In this document: in pieces, positions 49,301 through 61,567 of the stretch
Layout: each line of letters starts with the position of its first letter
How positions within the stretch are numbered: position 1 is the stretch's first letter
NCBI GenBank assembly: GCA_947683625.1
Contig: CANTUR010000925.1
Coordinates: forward strand, 248,001-312,000
DNA from: Mallotus nudiflorus
Lineage: Eukaryota > Streptophyta > Magnoliopsida > Malpighiales > Euphorbiaceae
Reading direction: 5' to 3'
DNA: 64,000 bases
Translations under genes and position numbers: made by a program
The notes under the pieces: generated by a model
The model's input: only the letters and a program-made list of their open reading frames with translations
What the model was told of the DNA's origin: nothing
Database searches by the model: none

Positions 49301-50524
49301 ATCATTTGACTCTTTTATATATATAAAAATTTTCAATTTCTCAATTTTTTTTTTCTTATAAAAAATTTTAAAAAGCAGTATAAATGCTAAAAAAAAAAAA
49401 TAGTATGATAAAAACTTTAACAACCAAAAGAAAATAATTTATGATAAAATTTTCTATTTGACCAAAAATAAAAAGGAAATAATTTAGTGATTTACTCTAA
49501 TAATAATAATAATTGTTTTGTTTAGCCTCCGACCACAATATCAAGCCAAACATATAGCAAAACAATTATAGGTAAGCAAAGAGTATAATTTAGTAGCATT
49601 TAGGCCATAGATAAGGTATTGTCTGCTAATGAGGGCAGTTCTCAGCATCCCTTTATTCCTTTGTTAGATATGGACTATATATATATTCCTCAAAAAAGAA
49701 TTTGATGCAAACCCAATTTAACAAAGAATGTACTCACATCTTTCCCTTCTTACTTCATATCAATTACAGATTCTTCCACAAAAAATCTTTATTATTTATA
49801 AAATTATATTAAAAAAATTTTATACATATAAAAATTAAGAACCACTTTAATTTAATTTAAATGTAATTTTTTTATTTAGTGATTCTGATACCTAATAATT
49901 ATAAGAATTTCAGTTATTTCAGATTCAGTTGAGTGAACATGTAAAGTGGACATATAAAGAATAAAAGTTTTCCAATACCTATTTTCTTTATATATATATA
50001 TATATATATATATAATACCCTAACTTATTGTAATCTTATCTGAGAGGATCTACATTTTTTCCACTTTAATCAATTAATATTGGCAAAAGTCAACAGTTTT
50101 AATATCTTTAGTTTCGTAAGTAATCTTTCGATGCTATGTGCATTTGACGAATCATATTGTTTGCATTATTTGATGTTTTTCACTTATATAAAAATGGGTA
50201 TTATACATGTTTCTTAGGAAAATAAAATTAGGATTAAATTCATTTGCATTTATATGATATTTATGAATTTCCGTAGATGTCTTGTGGACAGTCTGGATCA
50301 TGAATTCTGCTAACAACTTTTATTAAAGAGACTATTTTGAATTAAATTCTTAGCATATATATGGTTGTTATAGAGAATAATTTTGTGGCATGTCAACAAG
50401 CATTTACATGTGAGATCCATGTGGATTCTGTCTCAAAAATATTTTTTTTAAATGTAAGTATAACATGAAAATTTCTATAATTTGGGTCCAGTTATTTGGT
50501 ATAGAAATTTTCATAAAAATTTGG
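46344..50524. other. Intergenic, no gene seen
   Basis: AT-rich; no coding pattern. Contains a 22-bp unit beginning GCTAATTTCTGGTCTTTG repeated at 47565-47586 and 47591-47612, a copy near 48332-48440 of the AT-rich repeat found at 37172, and a TA run near 49985-50014. Confidence 0.5.
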
Positions 50525-50650
50525 ATACCATATTAGTAATTTAAGTAATAAAAAATGTGAATATTTAATTTGAGAAAAGTAGGGTTCGAACCCTTCACAT
50601 CCCTTCTCTACCCTTATGGTGTTGTAAATTAACTATTTGTACTAACTAAA
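50525..50650 (-). repeat. SINE-like repeat (tRNA-derived head)
   Basis: On the minus strand a degenerate A box (TAGTACAAATAGTT, 50645-50632) is followed ~40 bp on by a perfect B-box form GGGTTCGAACCC (50593-50582), then a tail with AATATTCACATTTTTTATTAC. The same order occurs at 54850-54968, supporting a tRNA-derived SINE family. Confidence 0.5.
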
Positions 50651-52453
50651 AAAATTACCCAAATTGTTTCTCACTGCAATTTAATAAGAATGATAATATC
50701 TATTAAATTAGCTATTAGAAAATTTTTCACATCAATTTACTATAGTTTAAATTTAATTTTGAGCGTGCTTTCCTAATTTGCACAGATACAAATATAAAAA
50801 ATTAGGACACAAGTATGAGGAAATGATTTATAATTAAAATGTCTATCTTCTAAATTAAATATCTAATAACATAGATACGATAATAAAGATAAGAATAAAA
50901 AAATATCTACTTATTAAAGTATTCAGATAATATAAATTCTTTCAATAAATTTATTATTGATAAAGAAAATCACCTAGATTAACTTTAAACATATCATATA
51001 ATATTAAAGATGTAAATTAATTACACAGAAATGTGACAAACCTTATCCAATTTTTTTTTTTTTAAAAGAAAGAACTACAAATGCAAAAAAGTTGGAGTTT
51101 AAAACTAATCTTATCTAATTAGCACCAAAAAGTTTTTAATTATCATAATCATAGACAAAGAGATAGAAGAGAAAAGACATCGTAAAACATGTGTGTTGAT
51201 GTGTTTTCAAGAATCAAAATTGTTCAACTTTTTTTTTTTTTTTTGGGGTCTGTGTTAAATCTTTAAAGTAGTAGGTATAGCTGGGTATCTTCAAAACAAT
51301 TAGCAGAAGAAGCAGTGACCTTTGATTTACTTCCATGATAGTGACCTAATGACAGATTCCTCTTGTCAATTCCTCACCTATCACCGCCCTATTAAATTCT
51401 TTTGTACAAATTTTGAAAAGAGAAGCAAGAAAATTATTTATGCATATCGACCATATAATAATTGTACATTTTTTACCACTAAATATCAAAAATATTACCT
51501 TCTTTTGCCTGGTTGAATGGCAAGAGAAGGATTCAAGTTCTAGCGATCTTTTTTTAGATAAAAAAATTTAATACCAACTCATTTAAAGTTAAATTGTTCC
51601 GGTTATAGAATTAACGGTATTCTCAAGTAGAATTCAGATCTCCTCTTCCTTTCGTATCTACAATTATTTTAAAATATATATATATTTTTTTAAAAATTTA
51701 TTTATCTTTTCAAATTATAAGTTAAAATTTTGAAATTATATTATAAAAATTTATATTTAGTCATATCAATAGAATTTAAATTAATGGTTAAAAATTGAAT
51801 TTTGAATCTGTTTGAGGAGCAACGGTTTTTAAAAAAAAATTTCAATTTATTTTTTGATGATATTAATAAATAATAGTTACTACTCTTAAAAAATTTTTAT
51901 TTTGTTTATCATACGCATACTTATATGTAAAATAAAGAATTTTAAATTGAATTTTGTTGTGTATATATGTAATTTTTTTTTTTTTGACAATGTAGGTATA
52001 TAAATTACCGCTTAAACTTCATTACATTTATCAAAAAAAAATTGCAATTTAATTAAATGTGGCCCCATAATTTAAGTAATTTCTGTGATCCTCAGATAAG
52101 CAGTGAAAGAAATGGAGCAAAAACACAGAATATAGAAATACATTTCACTGAAGTCTGAGGTTGATGAAAAGCACAACTGTTCACTAATAATCGGTGGAGA
52201 GAGAGACTGAGTGGATGATAAGTACAATATCAACACATGACCGTTAATCTCCTTCGTCTTCGATTCATAAAAGTATAAAAAGTATGGTCTAAGTGTCATA
52301 GGGAATTATTGAGAGGTCAAAACTATATGGCCCCTATACGCCAATGAGTCTTAGGTCTACTATTACTGATCCAAGAGGAGGTTCTCAAACTCTAGAGATC
52401 TTAAATTCTATTTTAGAAGTTATGAAATTTTAGAGAAAAGTTTAGATTAAATA

Positions 52454-52490
<37 letters not shown>

Positions 52491-54849
52491 GGACACATGC
52501 TAGAGTGCTTAATTAATACATATTTTATACATATATATCATATATTTGTAACCTAAATGTACGCAGCTTTAAATAATAATAATAATAGTAATTGTCGGTA
52601 ATTGTAATAGTAGCACTGCTTAGCTTTAAGGTTTAATTTTGCTTTTTGCTTTTTCAGGATAGTCATATATTTTACTTTTACATTGGATCATGTCAGTATA
52701 AGTAAACTGTGCGACTTCCCTTAGTTGGATATATAGAGCTTTCACTATTGTTTCTGTTCACTGAATTTATGGTCGTCAAAAAAAAAAAAAAAGGGTAATT
52801 GCAATAGTTGAAAAAGATAATTGATGTTATAAACTAAGCTGTCCAAGTAGGGGGACCCAAAAGAAAAGCTATATTGAGATTAACAAAAAATGCAAAAAAT
52901 GAGATAAGAACACTCATCATATTAATTTCTTATAATCTTTCCTTTTTGTTTTTGATGGATATGATATGATGAACAATTATCTGCATGCTCTAGGCTTCTT
53001 TTATGTTCTTCAACTCATCGATAGTTTTCCAGCTGGATTGTGATGAGCCCATCACGTCTTTTCACAGAAAAAAAGGCATATATTAATATAATGTACTTGA
53101 AAGATATTATAACAGAAATGATTGGAGGGTTTATGATGTGTGGTTTTCTTTTGATACCTCTAAAAAGCGCCATAAAAGATCAAGCTAATATACTTGTTGT
53201 TTATTTCTAATACAAATTCTATAAATATTTAATTATAAAATAATAAAAATAACTCAAATACTATATTTTTTTGGGAAATTCGAATACTATTTATATATTT
53301 ATATTTTTAATAAAATTATATTTAATTCATGATCACAATAAGATAAATGAGCTTATAATTTTATAATAAATGAAGTACACAATGATTAACTAAGCTTACT
53401 TCCAAATTCTCTTGGAATTAAAGAAATTGTCTCCCCTCTATAGTGGAAAGAATTAAGGGGCACATATAGAGTTAAATAATGTAGGACTACGTAATCATAT
53501 ATATGATATGGTGGCCAGGTCTGTGATGGGATTGATAACAAGCAAATATTCAAAACACATGGTGCATTTATAGTCAAATAAAAAGTGATTATGTTTTGTC
53601 TCAAAAGGTGGGGTTTGATTTTGAACAAAACTTTCTCAAATAATGCTTAGTCTTCAAAGATCTATGATTCTCGTGTGTCTTATTTGCATGACTAGTCAAA
53701 ATGATGTCTTAGAGATAACATTTTGGATAACTAGAAAACTTTATAAAAAATTTTCCTCTTCTTAATAATTGATTAACAAAAGGTATTTTCTTTCGTTTTT
53801 TTTTCCATGAAGATTTATCCTTTAAAATTCAAAGTTTTTGCACTTACCTAGCACATCAATGGGTGATCATTTTTTAAATATTTTTAAACCTTTTTTAGAA
53901 ACTATAGTGTAAAACTTTTTTTTAGTGTAACATTTAAAGTTAATCACATGAATAATGGTCATTCTCATAGGATTAAATATATAGTATAGTTGTTGCAAAA
54001 AGTCTACAATGCATTCATTTTTTTTTTTTACCAAATGATCAAATTTTTTATGGGTATAATAAGAGATTCAGGATCGAATTTTCTCTATATCTCTTTTCTC
54101 CACCCACAATATATATATATACACATCTTAATGTGTGCTTATAATAAGAATACACATACATACAATTATGATGTTACTATTATCTTAATATAATTACATC
54201 TTTTACAAGTTCTTAATTATATTGCAATTTAATTTTTCATGAAATACGCTAACTTATTTTCCAATTAGCATGATTTGACTAATCTTTTTACCCTTAGGGT
54301 GTGTGTATATATATATACATATATATAAGAAAAATAAAAAAGAAATTTTAATTTTTAAAATTCTTCTTTATAAGTATTATTAAAATAGTTAAATTCACAA
54401 ATTTCAATTCATTCCTCTCTCACAGTGTGAAAAATAAAACAATAAATTCAAAATTTTCATTCACCAATATTAATAAAATGTTATAAAATTTAAATCATGG
54501 TCTCCTATAAATCAATGACCCATAAAATTGTTTTTGGTTTTTTTAGACTGAATGGATACATGAACTATAAATTCATATTAATATTTCTTTTGACTAACAA
54601 ATTTAAATTTTGTTTTAAAAAATTGAAATAACCCAATTTAGTTTTCAATAATAAAAAAAAAATTGTTAGAATTTTAGGCCCATGAGCTTCAACTTACTTA
54701 AGCTTTGAATTTAAAATTTAAATGATGAAATTTAATTTCCAACGAGACATTACAAGTTTCATCAACAATTGGGTTTTTGCATGCATAATGGTCATAATAT
54801 TTGATTAATCTTTCTCCTAAATGGAGTAGAACTCAAATATTTTATATAT
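50651..54849. other. Intergenic, no gene seen
   Basis: AT-rich. A 75-codon minus frame at 52299-52072 has no recognisable family. Another tRNA-like fragment (GGTTGAATGGCAAGAG then GGATTCAAGTTC) lies near 51510-51540. Confidence 0.45.
52453..52490. repeat. Compound (CT)n(TA)n microsatellite
   Basis: Same compound architecture as the repeat at 45943-45980: CT units passing directly into TA units. Confidence 0.92.
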
Positions 54850-55540
54850 AGTTTAAGTAGCGAAAAATGTAAATTTTCTATTAAGAGGACCAGGGATCGA
54901 ATTTTTCCATTTCTGCCATCTTCTCCTCTTTAGTGTTGAAATTTAACCACTTGATCTAATTATTAACAAAAAAAACTTAAATATTTTATCTCATTTCATT
55001 TTGTTCTCTTTTACAATTCGGTGTTTGATCCACATTATCATCCTCTTGTTCTCTCTATTAAATGAATAATCATTTTCCAACACTGTATTTCAAATTCTTA
55101 CTTATTTATGATATATTATAAAAATATGTTTTATTTTTATTAATTAAATATAAAAAAATATATTTAATATATTCAATTATAAGATGTAATATATCTATTC
55201 GCCTAATATGGATAATAAAATATTCTGTAATGGAGGTAAAAGTAAAGGTTTAATCTCATAACTCTCGTAGAGTTTTAACTAGATGGTAAAATGTTAAGGT
55301 GTAATGTGAAGTAGTTGACAAGAACCGTCCCCTCTTTTTTAAGTGTAAGTGCCGCTTGAATTAGTGTGTGTAATATCTCCTGATTGCAATATTCATTTTA
55401 AATTTTTAGCTCTATGGACTTCAACTTATTTGGGCTTTTGACTTGAATTTAAAGTTGTTGAATTTGGTCTCCAATTGCACTTTGCAATCTTCACCACCCA
55501 TTCTATCTTGCATACCTCTCTAAAAAATGGCCTAATATAA
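54668..55540. repeat. Dispersed pair of ~130-bp direct repeats
   Basis: Segments 54668-54800 and about 55405-55540 share the order CTTCAACTTA, GCTTT..ACTTGAATTTAAA, GAAATTT..TCTCCAA and CAT(T)..AA(G/T)CTTCACCA in diverged form, about 730 bp apart in the same orientation. A SINE-like copy lies between them. Confidence 0.5.
54850..54968 (-). repeat. SINE-like repeat (tRNA-derived head)
   Basis: Minus strand: A-box form TTAGATCAAGTGGTTAAA (about 54960-54943), then AAATTCGATCCC (54904-54893) as a degenerate B box, then the tail AAAATTTACATTTTTCGCTAC shared with 50525-50650. Confidence 0.5.
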
Positions 55541-57090
55541 TATTAGATTTATATTAGGGATGAAAACAAAATGAGTCCCATCAATTAAACTTTTTAAAAA
55601 ATTTAAATTGAATTTATCAAAATTAAGTGACTTCGAGCTTGAAAATATTTTCAAATTCGGGTATGGCTCGGCTTTAACTTAAAATTATAATACTAAAATA
55701 AAATAAATGATAAATGATAGCTCTTCTAAGTAGCCCATTAAATGAGCTTTTTAAATAGTTATTGAGTTATTATATTTATAAACAAATATAGTTAAATTAG
55801 CAATAACATAAAATAAAAATAAATAATGAATAAGCTAATACTCTATCATAAAGTTCCAACTTAACTCGTTTGATTAAACAAATAATTTCGAATTGATTTT
55901 TTTTTTCTAAATAGAGCTTCCATATAATTTATATATAGTTCTAAATCTTTATTAATTATATATCCTATCATTATATATATATATTTTTTAAATTGGATAA
56001 AAATATAAAAATTGAACCTTTAACTTATATAGATATCTACACACAAAAGAGGACAAACAAAATTATGAAAAACTCTTCACTCATTATGATATAAAAATTG
56101 GATAATTTAGTTATTTACTAATAAAAGTAAAATTAAATTAAATACAATATAATTTTAATTTGAAAGTTTATTTCCTATTTTAATTATGTTAACTTTTATT
56201 TTATTTATAATAAAAATTAAATTAAATAAAATATATTTCTTATTTTAATTAAGTTAACTTCTATCTTATATTTAACAAAAATTCTAATTTAATTAAAAGT
56301 ATATTTTCTATTATAATTATGTTAATTTCTATTTTATTTTTAATGAAAATTATTTTAATAAAAAATATTTAAAATTAAATTAATTAATATTTATCATTTT
56401 ATTATTAGTTGAACTTAAAAAATTACATTAAATTAATTTTTATATACATAAAGCATTAATATTAAAAATATTAAAAAAAATAAAGTGTTATACCTCAAAT
56501 AAAAAATTTACTAAAATTATAATAAATTATAAGATTAATGGATTGTAATATTTAAATTGTTATATAAAAAAAATATAACTTTTATTATTTTAAAGTTTTT
56601 TTTATTAAAAGTAACTAATGACTTTCAATTATCTTATAATTAATTATTATCATAATATATATCAAATTAGTTATAAAGTTAGAGAAAAATTAATTTTAAG
56701 AAATATTGAAGTAATATCATATAATTATTTAAATAAAAAATTTATTAAAATTGTAATGAATTATAACTATATTAAATTAATATTAATTTTTTATATAACA
56801 AATAATACTGTTATTATTTTTAAAATTTTTATTTAATAATAATAATAATATATTTAATTATTTATTACTATATATTGCGAGTTAAATAAATTTTTTATTA
56901 TTCACACTAGTATATATATAAAGAGAGGGGCCTAAAAATTGAATATAGTTTGAGTATAATATTGCATTATTGCATTTGAATATAGTTTACCAATATATTT
57001 TTTCCCTTAATTATCAAATTTAGGAAAAAATATTCCTAGAAAAGGAAAAAAATAATCCAAACACAGCCTTAGAAGGCCATTCACAGTCCT
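54969..57090. other. Intergenic, extremely AT-rich, no gene seen
   Basis: Only low-complexity A/T sequence, including the repeat at 55405-55540 and TA/AAT runs near 56835 and 56915. A 72-codon frame at 56618 is almost entirely Ile/Asn/Lys/Tyr and reflects base composition. Confidence 0.55.
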
Positions 57091-57107
57091 AACATCAATA
57101 CAGGAAA

Positions 57108-57119
57108 GGTGACGTCACC
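57108..57119. promoter_or_regulatory. Palindromic bZIP-type site GGTGACGTCACC
   Basis: A 12-bp perfect palindrome containing TGACGTCA, the CRE/C-box core bound by plant bZIP (TGA/HY5-class) factors, 8 bp before the first ATG of the trihelix locus. At this position it would be leader or proximal promoter. Confidence 0.4.
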
Positions 57120-57126
57120 GCCGGTC

Positions 57127-59696
57127 ATGATGCACCGCAATCATCACCCGCCTTACCCGTTTCCTTTCCACTTACTCCCCTTTTCCTCTCTTATGCTGCA
57201 CCCTCGGCGCACGCTAGCACTTCCTCTCTCACTGATTCCCTTCCTCTGCTCTGCCTCTTTCTTCCCTTCCCATGGACCCCACTCGGTCCACCACCAACCA
57301 CCGGCCGCGCCTCCTCATCCAGCGGCGGCCGAGAAGACTGTTGGAGCGAAGGCGCTACGGAAACATTAATCGAAGCATGGGGAGACCGTTACATTAACCT
57401 AAACCGTGGAAATCTCCGACAAAAAGACTGGAAAGAAGTCGCCGACGCCGTCAACGCCCGGCAAGACGGCGTCAAACCAAGAAAAACCGACGTCCAATGC
57501 AAGAATCGAATCGGACACGTTGAAGAAAAAGTTCAAAATTGAGAAAGCTAAACCACCTCCGTCAAAATGGCCGTTTTATTACCGTCTAGATTCACTCATC
57601 GGCGTTAATACTCCAGCCGGCAACAAAAAGAAAAAACCTAGCGCCGTAACTTTAACCGTTAAGCCGAAACTAAAAGCTAAGCCGGAGGTTACCTCTTCAA
57701 CGGAAACTACGTCGTTAGATGAAGAGGAAGCGACGAGGACGACGAGGGTGATGTAGGGTTTGATGAGAGGGTGATAAAGAAACAGCATCGAATGGAGGAT
57801 GTAGATTTTTCAGATGGAGCTGCGTGTAGAGAATTAGTGAGAGCTATATTGAAATTTGGGGAGATATATGAGAGAATTGAGAGCTCAAAGCAGCAGCAAA
57901 TGCTGGGAATTGGAGAAGCAGAGATTGGAATTTACTAAAGAAGTTGAATTTGAGAGATTGAATATGTTTATGGGTGCTCAATTGGAGATGGAAAGGAAAG
58001 CTTTAAAGCGCGGGAAAAGATATGCCTCTTCTTGTTCAGGTTAATTTCATCATTTCGATTTGGAATTTTACGATTTGGAGTTTCAGTTAGTATTGAATTG
58101 TGGGAATTGGATGATGTGTATATGCTGTTCATTTAATCACTTAGATTGATTTCGAAAGAAGAAAAAAATGTGATTGAATACTCAATGAATTGATTGATTG
58201 TACAATTGTTCATTGTTAGCTTACTTTGAATAGGATTTAGGGAAGTTTGGCTTTTGTTTTAAGTTTTTGGATAGGATTTTGTTGGTTTTGCTTGCTTACG
58301 GACTTTCGTGTCGAAACTCTGTTGTGTCGGAGTGTATTTGGAGTTGTTTTGCTAGGAGTTGTGCATTAGTGTTCGTTGATGGCTTTAGGATATTTGTACC
58401 ATTTTAGTTTGTTGAGCATTGTGCTATTATCTGGGCTTAAGTGTGTAGCCAACCGTTTTACTGTAGAAATTGGATAGACGGTCTTTCTTAAAATGAAAAT
58501 TGTGCTGATGAATAGAGTAATTTGGGAATTGGAAATAATTCGTGCGGTTCTTTCTGTGTTTTTGGCTACCGATGTAGTTTGGAAGAAGCTGCTGATATGC
58601 ATCTGTAGATTGTGCTGTTTGTTTTTTTTTCCCCTTTTTATCTTTGGAATTGCAAAGTCAGTGAATTTTTTTTTGAAATTTACAAGCTTCAGGTAGTAGT
58701 TATTGTTCAATATTCATTCTTTAGGACATTTGATTGAAAACATGGGTACTTGAAACTTAGCCTTATTCACCCAGGTTGGCTACACAGACTGTAAAACAAC
58801 TTGGAGGCTGTTTTGCATATGATTCAATCTGGATCTGTTGTAATGTGAGGTAGGGTTGGGTTGAACGTGCACAAGTTCTGCATATCTCCGATCTGTGTTT
58901 CTAGTGTCCTTGAATATACTGCAGCATGATCTTAGTAACTGCTGGAACCATAAATGCTCAGGGGTTTAAAAGGGGATGATTCTTTAGAGCTTCAGAATTT
59001 TATTTGTTGCTACTCTTGTAATGTGCTATAGAGCAATTGCTTAAATAGTATGAAGTGTCTACTTTTGTCTTTTAAAACACCAAAGTGAGGGAGAGAACTT
59101 TAAACCAGGCTAAAGGACACCAAGTATGGATGATGTGTTAGTCTTTTGTTCCTATCTCACAGCCACGGCATAGATGATAGTTGGAGATGCTTTGATCTTG
59201 TGAAATTCACAAATTTGAATATTCATTTGTTTCAAATTTTTATCTTATGACTCTGATCTGAGAGTCATGCTGTAAGTTGGAAGACTGTTATATTTTGGTT
59301 GGTCTGTTTTTTGAACACGTATAATCATTCTTGTGCACAGCTTTATCAGTTCTGGTTGGCTAGAACATAGAATTTAGTTGCATTTTGATTGGCGTTCTAT
59401 TTTTCTCTAGAAGTTGCACATGCATGCACTAGACACTTGTAGACATGCATGTACTTGCGGGTCGCAGCAGGTATGCCTTCATCTGAATGGTTTTTGGTGG
59501 CTCAACTTTGTGCTGTACCCTTTACATCGTCATTGTCCCTCAGTCTGTTTTAACAATTGGTTCTTTAATGATGGCTCAGTATTATTCTTGTAGTGGCTAT
59601 GAAATTAATTTTACCAACCTTGAGTTTGCGCTCCACTTAGAGTCCAACAAGCACTTGATGAATTGTGGACGCTTTTGAACAGGGAAGAAGCTATAA
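57127..59696 (+). pseudogene. Trihelix (ASIL/ENAP-type) transcription factor gene with frameshifts
   Basis: Two exons. Exon 1 carries the trihelix domain REDCWSEGATETLIEAWGDR, YINLNRGNLRQKDWKEVADA, TDVQCKNRI, LKKKFKIEKAKPPPSKWPFY, YRLDSLIG; then a Lys/Ser linker, an acidic run, GFDERVIKKQHRMEDVDFSD, GAACRELVRAILKFGEIYER, and an EKQRLEFTKEVEFERLNMF helix. A GT-AG intron (58040-59682) joins YASSCS to GKKL-stop (59683-59696), the usual family C-terminus. The frame is broken by an extra G at 57513-57514, a one-base loss (or two-base gain) near 57730, and an extra G in GGG at 57905-57907. The domain frame also lacks an upstream ATG, so a further break lies after the ATGs at 57127. Family members repress seed-maturation genes or link to EIN2 signalling in Arabidopsis. 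Intact splice sites and protein wording suggest recent pseudogenisation or sequencing errors. Confidence 0.85.
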
Positions 59697-60031
59697 TTGA
59701 GATGACATGACCACTTCAACTCTAAAGGGGTGCCAACCATCTGCAGATCTCCACGAAAACTTTGGTCTGATTACTAGCTGAAGACATGAAGGTTTCTGTC
59801 AAATCATCTAGAGTCTGTTACGTCATCAACAGATTCGGATTTGAAGCTTTTGTAGATGATTAGTGTGCAGTGTATGTATTGTTGTAGCATTGTTCAATGT
59901 AAATGATTAAGTTATTAGTCTACGAATTCTGTACTTCCTAATGTTGTAGAACTGTAACCAATGTTGCCTCCTTACATTCCTAGGCATTTCAGTGTCCCTC
60001 TAGTGATGAATCTGTGATAGGTTTGTATCTC

Positions 60032-60037
60032 AATAAA
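60032..60037 (+). terminator. Polyadenylation signal of the trihelix gene
   Basis: AATAAA 336 bp after the stop in exon 2, in a T-rich context suitable for a plant 3' end. Confidence 0.4.
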
Positions 60038-60368
60038 GGTAATGCTGATTGAACTTGTCTCATCTTCAAGTGATGTTCATAAGTCAGCCTCGTGTAAAGG
60101 GTAAATGAACAGAATAATTTGACCTTTTACTGTCTATCATTGATCAATTCTCTACCATAAAACTAGACTTCTGATCTACTGTTATAATAACGACTTAATG
60201 CTTTCGATTTAGCCGTTGAACAACTGTACTCAGACAACTGAACTACTGGTGGAATGACTGCATTCACGAGCCTTGTGAGATTGGAATGCATATGTATCAT
60301 TGGATTCGAATTACAACAAGCGGAAAAAGAGGGGGAGCATAGCTTCTTGTGGGGTTGGAGGCATCATT

Positions 60369-60422
60369 AAGTAAATGCTCTCATAGCAGTGTGCTAAGTA
60401 AATGCTCTCATAGCAGTGTGCT
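60369..60422. repeat. Perfect 27-bp tandem duplication
   Basis: The unit starting AAGTAAATGCTCTCATAGCA occurs twice head to tail with no mismatch, at 60369-60395 and 60396-60422, which implies a recent event. Confidence 0.97.
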
Positions 60423-60811
60423 CGAGGGCTTTTATGAATTCTAGTTATAGTGGTCATTGTACTACATTACTGTTGTCTTTTGCAAATGCTTGTGATCCTT
60501 ACCTACTCGAACAGGTACAATAAAAGTATCTAAGAAATGAACACAAACAAGCCAATAATAAACCTTCAAATCTTCAACTACCTTCGGAAGCAATTCTGGT
60601 GGGCTTATGATATATAAAAAATGCTACAAATCATGTGTCTACCCATGCAGGAAAGAAAATAATACAGAGAATTTTCAACAGAATTCTTGATTGAGAAACA
60701 TAAACTGAAGGCCAAGTTCTTGAAATCATAATTAAAAGTAGATTGATAATAGAGAGAAGAAAAGGGTATTTGACAGACAGCGAAGATGCAGAAAATTTAA
60801 GTAAAACATCA

Positions 60812-61369
60812 TCAAAATATATATGGGAATTGGCTAAAATCATTGATGATTCCATCTTGGCTGCTAAGCTCAGATGAAGTATGGCTAGAACTGTCAATAA
60901 TCAATCCTCCACAAACAGGAAATTGGTTGAAATTTGCAATGCTACCGCGATCATTCAAGGCAACAGCAGCAGCAGAAGTAGAAGAAGAACAAGAGGAAGA
61001 AGAAGAGGAGCAAGAATTAACAGTAGTATACCGAGCTAGACGAGCTTTAGCAATGGCAAGATCAACTTGAAGCTCAACCATTTTTCTTTGCAACAAAGCA
61101 ATAGCACCAATGCAACCATAGACAGGGTCTCTAAGCCTAGCTTCAGCTTCATAAGCTAAAGAATTGGCAGTATCTTCACGTTGCTCCTCAGGAACTTCTA
61201 TCAGGATCTTGCTCACGTTGCTAGCACCAAAAACTTTGTGAACTTTAGCAAACTTTTTAGGCTCATCAGATCGAAAATATGGTGCAAATATACAATTGGG
61301 TGCACATCTTCTTTTCAAGAACTTGCAGGCTGCACATGATGAGCTCGATCGAGGCTCTTGACTCCTCAT
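60812..61369 (-). CDS. LBD21: LOB-domain protein, LBD21-like
   Basis: A 185-residue single-exon class I LOB-domain (AS2/LBD) protein; these are plant-specific nuclear DNA-binding regulators of organ boundaries and lateral organ or root development. The zinc-finger-like C block is CAACKFLKRRCAPNC (12-26; Cys12, 15, 22, 26, exact CX2CX6CX3C). The GAS block contains FAKVHKVFGASNVSKIL (40-56) and DPVYGCIGAIALLQRKM (81-97). The coiled-coil region continues VELQVDLAIAKARLARY (98-114), less regular than the canonical leucine repeat. The tail is Ser-rich. N-terminal RSxEPRSSSSCAACK and EVPEEQR followed by SLAYEAE resemble Arabidopsis LBD21; a close paralogue is possible. Start supported by a TATA-like sequence ~55 bp upstream. 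Reading frame intact. Confidence 0.92.
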   Translation of the reverse strand: MRSQEPRSSSSCAACKFLKRRCAPNCIFAPYFRSDEPKKFAKVHKVFGASNVSKILIEVPEEQREDTANSLAYEAEARLRDPVYGCIGAIALLQRKMVELQVDLAIAKARLARYTTVNSCSSSSSSCSSSTSAAAVALNDRGSIANFNQFPVCGGLIIDSSSHTSSELSSQDGIINDFSQFPYIF

Positions 61370-61422
61370 TTTTCCCTAATATATCACATCCACAGTCTTT
61401 GCTCTCTATCTGTTCAGCTTAC

Positions 61423-61430
61423 ATATATAA
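61423..61430 (-). promoter_or_regulatory. TATA-like box of the LBD21-like gene
   Basis: TTATATAT on the minus strand about 54-61 bp upstream of the ATG. The neighbouring tRNA gene begins only 64 bp further upstream and points the other way. Confidence 0.5.
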
Positions 61431-61493
61431 ATGCTTTAGTCATCGCAATTCTATTTTCTTTTTATAAGAAAAAGCAAAGCTCTTCAATATATT

Positions 61494-61567
61494 GGCCTAT
61501 TAGCTCAGTTGGTTAGAGCGTCGTGCTAATAACGCGAAGGTCGCAGGTTCGAGACCTGCATGGGCCA
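61494..61567 (+). tRNA. trnI-AAU: tRNA-Ile (anticodon AAU)
   Basis: A 74-nt complete cloverleaf without intron or encoded CCA. The acceptor stem is GGCCTAT/ATGGGCC (one G-T pair), D arm GCTC...GAGC, anticodon stem TCGTG/CGCGA, loop CTAATAA with anticodon AAT at 61528-61530, and T arm GCAGG-TTCGAGA-CCTGC. Internal A box TAGCTCAGTTGG and B box GGTTCGAGACC are intact. A CAA motif and AT-rich sequence precede it, as in active plant tRNA genes, and TTTTTT follows at once. Adenine 34 would be edited to inosine to read Ile codons. Confidence 0.97.

Noticed and set aside
46040..57090. A gene within the long desert (for example frames at 46489, 51322, 52072, 53386 and 56618)
   Set aside because: All are short, dominated by Ile/Asn/Lys/Tyr/Phe or simple repeats, and lack any family signature or splice-supported extension.
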